Source: Mya arenaria (Eukaryota > Mollusca > Bivalvia > Myida > Myidae). From it: 64,000 bases of DNA. The DNA is taken from the NCBI RefSeq assembly GCF_026914265.1, contig NC_069125.1, forward strand, positions 8,185,617 to 8,249,616, written 5' to 3'. Of the stretch, positions 37,142 through 47,700 are shown piece after piece. Each line of letters begins with the position of its first letter. Within the stretch, counting starts at the first letter, position 1. A program made the position numbers and the translations under genes. The notes under the pieces were generated by a model. It worked only from the letters and a program-made list of their open reading frames with translations, was not told where the DNA came from and did not search any database.

Positions 37142-40100
37142 TTACATAAGTTCCACGTCACAACCCACTGACACGTTATTTTGCGTCAATTCTTCCGTGT
37201 CCCTCTCGGAGCCGTCCCTCTCCGTCAGCTGTGGGAGAGGCGACCGAGGGGTTTCTCCGGTTTCCATCCCCACCCCTCCCCCGTCGGCCGCCTCGTTAAC
37301 ATCCATTTCATGCCCGTAGCCGGCTTCATACATAGCTTCCATATCCCCCACCTCCGACATGGTCGGCATGATGACGTCCTGCATCATACGTGAAAGCGCC
37401 GACGATCGGAGGGTGAGGCGGTCAGAGTTCTCGTAGTTGTTTATCTTCGCCCGGAATTGCCGTTCGTTGCCGCGCGACTTGGCGTACATCCGGGGGTCCA
37501 CAAACCGCAAGCTCATGTGCGGTCGCAAGGAGCCGTCAAACCCACGCTTCCATTTGGCTGAAATGGCAAAAATCGATCATTAATGTTAAATCTGTCCGTA
37601 ATAAGTCCGTTATGAAGGGAGGTCCTGTATCATTTTTATATGCACACAAAAAAAGAAAGGACACGGCGGACACTCATTGGAGACACAACATTTTGATATG
37701 CGTTGAACATGCTTTATTTCAAAAGTTCTGAACAAAAATCAAAATCTGATCGTCAAGAAGACAACTTAATCATCTTGATTTTCATGAAAAAGTCTTATTG
37801 TCTTCTGGGTTTTAGGGATTCTCTTACGAACTATTCGCAGATTATATTGACCAAAGGTTGCCTCGTTACAAATATAACAACCGCTTTTGTTAAAGATGCA
37901 CTCTTACTCCCAAATACGATTTACCACAATTATTAAAATGATTTCATATACCAAAAAGGATGAATAAATATCGAAAACAATGATTCTTATAAAAGATACT
38001 GCGTTTAATTTAAAAGAAAGGTGCAGAAAACACGGTATTTCTATCTTACGAAACGATAGTAGATCACAATCAATCTTTTAGCATTCACCAATCATTTAAT
38101 ATTGTTTGTGTTTTTCTACTATTAAAGACATGGTTACAATTTTGTTATCAGTAAATAATATTTGCCATAAATACATTATTTAGTTTGTAGATAGAGATTA
38201 ATCACTCAAAATGTCTGTGTGAGATACATGGGTATGTATTGATTCTTAATAAGAGTGTCACTTTAACTCGATGTACTAGTCTAAGACGTGATTTTGTTCC
38301 AACAAATAGGTCGTGGCTCCATTGAGTGCCCGCCGTGTAGTAAACACACAACAATGCAAGTTCGCCGTGAATGTTTCAATTTTAAACCAGCTTTGGCTTT
38401 AGTTTTGGTTTATGTGATTTTCATCATTCAATTAGGCTCAATGCTCGAAGAAGCATACATATTGTCTCTCAAAATCATTTCGTTTCATACATATGTTGGC
38501 CGATTGTTCTGCGTTTTGTTAAATTAAAATCATTTCGTTTCATAAATATGTGGGCCGATTGTTCTGCGTTTTGTTAAATTAAAATCATTTCGTTTCATAA
38601 ATATGTGGGCCGATTGTTCTGCGTTTTGTTAAATTAAAATCATTTCGTTTCATAAATATGTGGGCCGATTGTTCTGCGTTTTGTTAAATTAAAATCATTT
38701 CGTTTCATACATATGTTGGCCGATTGTTCTGCGTTTTGTTAAATTAAAATCATTTCGTTTCATAAATATGTTGGCCGATTGTTCTGCGTTTTGTTAAAAA
38801 TAACAACGTTGTTAACATCATCGTTGTTAATTTCAAAATATTTTCTGCTCTTGAAGTGAAAATGGATGCCTATGTGAGCTGCTGTTTTTCTAGCACGATT
38901 TGATACAAATGTTTAGTATGTTTAAGTTTTATTAACATATCATCGAATATTTGTAAACAAGATTTTGTTGTAAACAACGATGTCATTAATTAATCACGTT
39001 GTTAACTTGAACAAGTTCTAAACGATCGGCCCATAGTATGCATATTTAAAATAATAGATTTAAATCTAACGCAATAAGTTACTGAAAATAAAACAAGAAA
39101 GGACCTACAGTATGGAAAGGTTTCGATGTACAGCTTCCTCAGGGCGAAGGGCGTCATCGCCACTGGTCGGGAAATAGCCTCGTCCTCGTCCTATGGTACA
39201 AACATATAGAATATCACATTATGAGCTAACTTGATGGAACGATGGATTTTTTTTTTCATATACAGTGAAGCTATCTAAGATCAAAGAAAAAAACACAACA
39301 AAAAAAACACACAAGTAAACCGGACGTCTATAGGATTTGAATTCTGTTTCAAGATGTCATCGCTATTGAGCTAGGATTCCCTTTGTAAATTTCAAACATT
39401 CAACTAAAGTTAACATGAGAAAAATATAAAATAAAAACACCGACAGTGCAAGAGCCTGTCACATTAAATTATACCTGTTTCTTTAAGCTCTATAATGACG
39501 AAAGCTGATAGGTAAAATAATTATGTTCGAATCCCAATTCCTAGATAGAAACCGAAACTGATGTCCATTTTGAAACAACTACGAGGAACTTGTCCTCTCT
39601 CATCCTTGACACATTGCTGTGGTATATTTGAAAAAAACATATACCGGTTCAAAGTGAATGTGTGACGCTGTGGTAGGCCGGGATTCATACTCGCTCTCCG
39701 GTGGGGAGTAGAACGTCTCGGTATCGGAGTGGGGATGTACCCGCTTCTTCTTCCGGTAGATGGCGTAACCGACCGCTACGCTCACGACGGAAAGCGCCAC
39801 CAAGACCACGCCCACGACAATACCGACCACCAGCAGAGTCGCTGAGAAAAATAATAAGATGAAACAATAATGGACTATACATATTTGTTTTATTGTAAGG
39901 AAGGCTGCGTTAACAACAGCGTCAGACTTTGACGTCACCGGGCAACACGCTGAATCTGGCGTGCACGACCTTTAATGATACTGCTATTAATTGTATGCTT
40001 TCCGATGAATTATAGAGATTTTATTAACTATCCCATTGCGATTCTGTATTTATACGCACAATCTTTCAACTCCGTTCATATTTCCGATGAAAGCAATCTT

Positions 40101-40668
40101 CGAAATACCATATTTTTTGGTGTACACAGAATGTTCTTTCTCTTAAAATTCAAATTAGAAAGAAGGCAACTTCTCACTCATTTGAAAATTGTTACTTAGA
40201 TGCTTATTGAACACGACCCCTGTAATACATTGATCGAGACGCCAACACTATCGGGGAAATGTTTCATTTATTCATCGGAATCGGCCGCCAGTTTGGTTCG
40301 ATATAAAGATTAGTGACCATTATGGAAAAAATGCACCATTTCAGACTCAAAATTGTTATTTGTTCTTAGGAGTACCCATTACCTCTAATGCCAAGCAATT
40401 TAAGTTTCGGTTCTGAGGGAGGGTCGAATGTCAAAAGCTTGTGTCCCTAAGTTACACACCCTCTAACGTCAATTCCTGGATTCACCCGTAGGGGATATTT
40501 ACCTCAATATAACATTGTAGTTTAATTTATAATTTAACGATCTTAATTGCTCTATAAATGAAAACAGATATGAGTTGTAAGTCTAGATTTAGGTCAAATA
40601 CCATTGTTGTTTAGTGTTGTGACGTCGGTAGTTGATGACGTTACTGACGTCGCTGTTGTATTCGACAT
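37142..40668 (-). CDS. Unrecognised single-pass membrane protein, 4 exons, 253 aa
   Basis: Exons 40668-40602, 39841-39645, 39190-39109 and 37557-37142 join exactly (762 nt). The ATG at 40668 is preceded by an in-frame stop (40695-40693) in the same exon, so the N terminus is fixed. Residues 1-22 are Ser/Thr/Asn-rich (MSNTTATSVTSSTTDVTTL), like an O-glycosylated stub. Residues about 24-49 (LLVVGIVVGVVLVALSVVSV...) form one membrane helix. YRKKKR follows, placing the roughly 200-residue tail in the cytosol. There is no cleavable signal peptide, so this is a type III (N-out) protein. The tail has acidic, Tyr and Ser/Pro segments (TFYSPPESEYESRP; YSKWKRGFDG) but no known domain. The exon 3 donor is GTAGGT after TTT CCA TAC T; the only other nearby donor breaks the frame. 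A role in adhesion or signalling is only a guess. Confidence 0.8.
37890..38266. mobile_element. MITE family D copy 6
   Basis: Starts TTAAAGATGCACTCTTACTC and ends AATAAGAGTGTCACTTTAA. It is full length and the cleanest copy in the window. It lies in the last intron of the membrane-protein gene. Confidence 0.8.
38471..38800. repeat. 55-bp tandem repeat, 6 copies
   Basis: Unit AAAATCATTTCGTTTCATA plus ATATGTGGGCCGATTGTTC plus TGCGTTTTGTTAAATT, nearly identical between copies, indicating recent expansion. It lies in an intron of the membrane-protein gene. Confidence 0.9.
40340..40495. repeat. Dispersed repeat, pair member 2
   Basis: Matches 32461-32620 in order and orientation (TTTCGGTTCTGAG, then CCTCTAACGTCAATTCCTGG). 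It lies in the first intron of the membrane-protein gene. Confidence 0.5.
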
Positions 40669-40709
40669 CGTTCTTGTTATTGTTGTTGTTGTTTAAGGCG
40701 TTGTTGTCG

Positions 40710-41728
40710 CTGCAAATATCTGAATAAATAACAAAATGGAAATACTGACAAAATATCAATAAAAATGGGTAATATAATAAATGGAAATATCATTCATTTA
40801 AAAGGAATGTCATTTAGATGCACTCGCTTTAACAGAACAAAAAAAAAATAAAAAAAAATAAAGCAAAAATGTTCAAATATTTGTAAATAAGCGTCTTTTA
40901 AATGTTATCAAAATAAATATAAACACGCACATTCATTATAGGTGAGTCAATTTGCACCATATTTTTATCATTAAAGGTAAAAACAAACCATCAGAGCTTT
41001 TGATGAACACAATTTGAAAAATGGATTCTATAACATATATATAGAGATACAAGAAATCACTTAAAAATATAAAATATCACTTACCGAAAATATTTTACAG
41101 ACATATCCAAAATCCACGACATTTATTTCTAACCGCCATCGTCATAAGCAATGATCATAATTCAAAATATCATCTTAATCCTTTCTTTTTGGGGGGTTTT
41201 AACAAATACTCTTTTTCGTATGGTGTGATTTCATATGAATTTTAATAACATTGCACAGTATGACGATTTAAGCAAGATTTTATTTTAAACTAAAGCTAAG
41301 TCACACAACTGTATCTTATTGTTGGTTTTTAGTTTTTTTAAGCCCTGCATGTATTAATTCGTATTTCAATTGTCAAACTAATCTTTTAAACCTAGCGATT
41401 AACCTGACCAAAACACGATCGTGTCGAATCTGGTGACATTTTTAGTTTTAAGAAGCAAACCTACCATAATCGCTTACGTATTAAATTAACATAAATATTT
41501 TTCATGACAAGCACTTTATTATCAAACACTTTTACAATGTTTTAAGAGTAAATTGAAAATCATGCAAAGTTAACTCGTTTTAGGATTACTGGTTTCAGAG
41601 TGGAATATTATTGAAACAGCAGATTTTTATTTGTAAGAATCTATCAAAATGTTTATGAGATATTTCATAACAAAACCGAAACAATATTTCAAATTCATTT
41701 TGCTATACAAATGCAGTTCTATGTGATT
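40710..41728. other. Intergenic between membrane-protein gene and kinase gene
   Basis: The 5' UTR exon of the membrane-protein gene appears to begin at 40709, after a TTTGCAG acceptor, so at least one more non-coding exon should lie in this stretch; I could not place it. The rest is AT-rich with nothing recognised. Confidence 0.4.
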
Positions 41729-41734
41729 TTTATT
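41729..41734 (-). promoter_or_regulatory. Kinase gene polyadenylation signal
   Basis: AATAAA on the minus strand about 60 nt past the kinase stop codon (41795-41793). Confidence 0.6.
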
Positions 41735-41792
41735 AATGTTTCCGTATTGAAAGAATCTTTTTTTTGAAAAAATGCGTTTTCAAAACATTCTT

Positions 41793-44700
41793 TTAAGTAA
41801 TCGAAGAGTGCACAACAACTCGTTGTTTGGGTTTCACGGGACTGGTTTTCCCGGAAGCTCCGCGCATCTGCCGCCAGCTTCTTCCGTTGGCCGATGCCCA
41901 ACGACCGTTGCTGGCCCTGGTCGGGGATTCGCGTGTCGGGGAGGTCTGGCGGTCAGTGGTTGCGCTTGTCGGGAAACGGCCGTTGGCGGCGCGTGTCGGG
42001 GAGCGGCCACTGACGGCGCGTGTGGGCGAAGGTGAGGACTTCCGGGCCTGGTCCTGCACGGGCTCCGGGGGACACGGGGTCGTTTTTAAGGGCTGGACCA
42101 ACAGGTGCGGCAAGCCGCTGTTCCTAGAAAGATTATTATAAAACATATACAGTGGGTTAACGAACAGAAAAGAACAACATTATTAAGATGCTCGCTAAGA
42201 AAGTTAGTTTGAAGAATGTCATGATAATTCTTCAATCTTCTTTGATATAGCACATTTTGCAAATGCCCCGAAGAAAACATCGCTCAATTTAAGCCAATAA
42301 TATTGACAGGAAATCGTAAAATACTAGGGTAAATCATTTAATAATTGCCCTCTCTGTTTAAAAGATCGCCTTCTGCCACTCATCCGATACACACTCCCTA
42401 TGGCAGATTTTGCGTTGAGCAAATGGGTTTGTATTCTTAGTCAGTCAGATCACTCGAAGTCAAATCTTAATGATTCAGACGGGCTCGTTTGATACTCTCA
42501 GTCCGTCCATTCTCAACCATAAATATTTTTCTTCATGTCATCTAACTATTTCATAAAGCGTTTTACAGAATTCACAATATGCTATGGCCTTTGGCAATAA
42601 AAGGAAAATAAATCAAGATAGCGCCTGAAAACTGTGCAAAAAGGGAGACAAATCTAGATAACTTGTGTATACTGTGCATAAAGGGAGTCACATCTAGATA
42701 TCACATGTAGACTGTGTATAAAGGGAGATAAATCTAGATATAACATGTAGACTGTGTATGAAAGGGATACAAATCTAGATACCACGTGTAGACTGTGTAT
42801 TAAGGGAGATAAATCTAGATACCACGTGTAAACTGTGTATAAAAGGGAAACAAATCTAGAGACCACGTGTAAACTGTGTATAAAAGGGATACAAATCTAG
42901 AGACCACGTGCAGACTGTGTATAAAAGGGATACAAATCTAGAGACTACGTGTAGACTGTGTAAAAAAGGGATACAAATCTAGAGACCACGTGCTGACTGT
43001 GTATTAATGGGATACAAATCTAGAGACCACGTGCAGACTGTGTAAAAAAGGGATACAAATCTAGAGACCACGTGTAGACTGTGTATAAAAGGGATACAAA
43101 TCTAGAGACCACGTGCAGACTGTGTATAGAAGGGATACAAATCTAGAGACCACGTGCAGACTGTGTATAAAAGGGATACAAATATATATACCATGCGCTG
43201 ACTGTGTATAAAAGGGATGCGAATCTAGATACCACGTGCAGACTGTGTATAAAAGGGATACAAAGCTAGAGACCACGTGCTGACTGTGTATTAATGGGAT
43301 ACAAATCTAGAGACCACGTGCAGACTGTGTAAAAAAGGGATATAAATCTAGAGACCACGTGTAGACTGTGTATAAAAGGGATACAAATCTAGAGACCACG
43401 TGCAGACTGTGTATAGAAGGGATACAAATCTAGAGACCATGTGCAGACTGTGTATAAAAGGGATACAAATATATATACCATGCGCTGACTGTGTATAAAA
43501 GGGATGCGAATCTAGATACCACGTGCAGACTGTGTATAAAAGGGATACAAAGCTAGAGACCACGTGCAGACTGTGTATAAAAGGGAAACAAATCTAGAGA
43601 CCAAGTGCAGACTGTGTATAAAAGGGATACAAAGCTAGATACCACGTGCAGACTGTGTATAAAAGGGATACAAATCTAGAGACCAAGTGCAGACGGTGTA
43701 TAAAAGGGATACAAAGCTAGAGACCACGTGCAGACTGTGTATAAAAGGGATACAAAGCTAGAGACCACGTGCAGACTGTGTATTAAAGGGAGACAACTCT
43801 ATATATCACACGTAGACTGTGTATAAAAGGGATACAAATCTAGAGACCACGTGCAGACTGTGTATAAAAGGGATACAAAGCTAGAGACCACGTGCAGATT
43901 GTGTATTAAAGGGAGACAACTCTATATATCACACGTAGACTGTGTACAAAAGTGATACAAATCTAGATACCATGTGCAGATTTTGTTTCAAGAGATGAAA
44001 TTTACAAAGGGAGACCACATGTCGACTGTGTATAAAGGGAAAGAAGTTTAGATACCACGTGTAAACTTTGCATATATATTGTGCATACCCGTCACATTTC
44101 TGAACTGCTTTCTCGTCGTTGCTGTAGTTCCTCAAAAGCCTATCCCTGAAGTACTTGACTCGCTCTCCGGGGCTTCTGGATGGGTTCACCATGTAGTTCA
44201 CGAGACCCGTGCCCCGCCCCGCCATGTCATTGCCTGGCCCCGCCTGGAGGGAGATGCGCTCATATATATAAGTATTTTTCGGACTGATCAAAGTGATTTT
44301 TAAAAACAACAACTTATGCTCTAGTTCTAACATTGTTTTAAAGACTAATGTCGATTTTTCGTAATCACAAGTAAGCACAAGGTTAACACATTTTTGGTAC
44401 ACATAGCCTTACCCTATTTTTACGAGCGCCTGCGGAAGGCGGTTTAGCAACTTTGTCTCTACCGCTGGCTGACCTCCGTGTAACATGAGCGCTGAATCTT
44501 TCACTGTCGGCAATCGCAGCTTGAATAAGTTCGCCGTTTTCCAGAGTAACGCATTCCTTCGATTGTTTTCGGCTTGAAACGACTTCCGCTTCCGCTTTAC
44601 AGCACGCGCAATTTGTCGCCGGATTGTTTTTGAAGCTGGCTTCCTTTCCGGCCATGTACTGAACACATAGTAATACATAAAACATATTATGTAAACATGT

Positions 44701-47700
44701 TAAATTATGTAATTTATAAATGAAATAATGCAACAGATTTAATTCAAATTTCAGGCAAATTCAACTAAAAAGTAGCAATACTAATGTGGATTTGAAACGT
44801 TGTGTTACCTTATCCATAAACCATTTAGAAAGCTTGATGTTTTCGATGTTTTTGGCGCCGGAATCCACGGCGCTCCTTTTTGTGTGCTCGCTGCAGCCGA
44901 GCTTTGTGACGACAACAGTAGCGGTGTTGTTCCGGTGGCCGGCGGACGGGGTGCGCGTCGGGGGCGGCTGGGGACCAGGCTTTCGGTCGGTGCGGGGCCA
45001 CGTTTTAGGGCGCTGGGAGACAAGCGGACCTCGGATCCAGATGTTCTCTGTAATAAGGAAGTAATTGAATTATGAAAAAATAGTATCGTTTACAATACAG
45101 TTTAACGAACAAATTAAAGCGAAATATATTTAAAAAGTTAACTAATAATGTAAATAGATTTAAAAAATAAATAAATAAAAAGGGTCGAGTTCCGCCGTAC
45201 AATCGGGTAACCACCAGGCGCCTGTTCACGGACGCGATCCCACTACTGCTTGACACGGGAACTTTTGCCTGCTGTGTCACCACCCTGGGCCGTTACGTTC
45301 CTCCTTAGACAACCTGGACCCCAAGAGCTCCCCCGAGGGGCCCATATTGATGCCGAGCTTAGTGCGGACGCCCGATCGACACAGACGGCCTGGAGGCTAG
45401 ACTCCCGGTCGTAGACAGTCCTCAAACCCCGGCCTCCAAGTAGCTAGATTACAGGAGCACGCCACCACTCCCAGCCGATAGACTAGACAGTCAGTTGTGC
45501 ATATAAAGTTTATTTTGTTGTCAAATTAATTATTTTCTTCTTTTTTTCATGATTTTTTTTTGTTCACAATAATTCATATCTTAAAACTTTATTTTGCACT
45601 TTGAAGGGAAGAAATACGTTACAAAAAATAAATATTCGATACGTGGCACGGACAAAACGTCACAGTATCATGTGACCTCCTATTTGAAACATGGCGATCA
45701 CATGATCATAGCAACTCATTGACAAGATAAGGCCAGAGGCCATCCGCACCAATCGTGACAACTCGGCCATCTCCGGCAAGCTTCGGTCATATATGTTGGA
45801 TAATGCCCGAGGTGTTCCGATTATATAGAATTTGAACTTATCTTGATGTTATACAGTATATGCACGCTTATAATTCACAATGCAACAAACACATACAATT
45901 GTATACAATTAAACAGAAGCTGTAACTGTGTGACTTAAATAAAAATACAAGGACATATAGGTGGCACTGAAGTTCGGGTTAAGTCCAATTAATTTTAGAT
46001 AATTTAACGATTGCCTGTCTGACTAATGTACAGCAGCGAGAGACTCAGAATACCCCCCCCCCCCCCCCCCCCCCACACACAATAATTCTGGTAACTTTTC
46101 AAAGTTACTATTGTAACTATAGTTCTTTATTATATTTAAATTCACCATTTATAATTTCCTTCCGTTATGTATAACGTTTAATGCCCACGATTGATGTACA
46201 TGTATAACTATCTGAAATATAAACTGGTTAAACCAAGATTAATAAAACATCATAGGTTAGGCCTACTTGAAATATAAATGTTTCCCACATTCCACGTACC
46301 AGGTAGATTGACTGTATTAGCGAAAAACAGACGCTAGAATGCTGTTGAAACAAAATAGATTTTTGTTTCAAGCTGAGCTTTACTCAATAGATAAAATATA
46401 ATCTGATTGGTGTGTGTGTGTGGGCTGGGGGGGGGTCAATGTGTGGTTAACATTTCATATATTATTTAAGGCCATGTGTACGTACTTTTTTGACGGGCGC
46501 CTGTGCGACTCTTCAATACAATTGTTTCCTTTTGATCATGGTTGACGGAAACCGCCGATGCAGAGCCGCGTTTCTGATCTGTGGTCTTGTAGTAGATCGG
46601 CTGGGTGCCGCCGACGCCCATGCTCGCATCGGAGCCGCCACGCGCTGCCTCTTGTTTTGGTTTCTTCTTGGAGTCGTTATTGTTCTGAAATACAGTTTCA
46701 TAGAAGATAGCTCCAAGTCAGGCAGCAACGCTTTTAAACACTTGATTTATATACAGATAATGACTATCACAGTTAAAAGCAACTGAAGACGTGTTTTGCT
46801 GTACTCCAATGAACCCGATTAGTTTGAGACAATGACATCGTAGCATAAACGGAGTGAGAAATCGGAATGCGTAGAAGACTATATCATAATATGATCGGTC
46901 TGGTGACGTATCGCCTCGGAATGTCTGCCACGGTTGTAATCTATAAGCATATTAGATTCTGTACAGAAGAACATATACTCACCGTCCATCTCGGCTTGTT
47001 GGGCTGGCGGGGAATGGCTAGGTGGCCGGTGAGCCAGGGATCCGCGATAATGTCCGTCATGGTGGGTCGGGCGCTGGGCTGGTATTGGAGCATCCGGCGG
47101 ACGAAAACCATCGAGTCTGTAAAAATGCATTTAAATGCATAAACGTATGTTCTTATTTTATTTTCGTTGCAAAGTGATTATAAGGAAATACGTCCAGAAA
47201 GGTATCGTACTTATCATGTAGGTAATTATAATAATATAAGGTATATGTAAGGAGCATTTGTATGAGATATTGAGATTTAGCTACATGCTACAACACTTAT
47301 TTTAAGATTCTATATCTCACCAAAATTGACGGTCCTTTCGAACCGGATTCTCTGCATCTTCATTTCTTCCTCGAGCTCACACAGTTGGGCGTCGTTGAAC
47401 GGTAGCCGACCGTTAAGCATGGCAAACAGAATGATACCCCTACAGGTCAGATATAAAATGATACTTAGTCTAGTACAGTTGGGCGTCGTTGAACTGTAGC
47501 CGACCGTTAAGCATGGCAAACAGAATAATACCCCTACAGGTCAGATATAAAATGAGACTTAGTCTAGTACAGTTGGGCGTCGTTGAACGGTAGACGACCG
47601 TTAAGCATGGCAAACAGAATGATACCCCTACAGGTCAGATATAAAATGAGACTTAGTCTAGTACAGTTGGGCGTCGTTGAACTGTAGCCGACCGTTAAGC

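Noticed and set aside
42654-43563. Tyr/Val/Ser-rich open frames of 70-71 residues
   Set aside because: They are translations of the 41-bp satellite; two are near copies of each other because of block duplication.
44800-45075. Plus-strand and alternative minus-strand frames over kinase exon 9
   Set aside because: Only the frame ending WFMDK joins exons 8 and 10 in phase; the other frames are shadows of this GC-rich exon.
45243-45425. 60-residue open frame on the minus strand
   Set aside because: It lies wholly within the SRP RNA gene.
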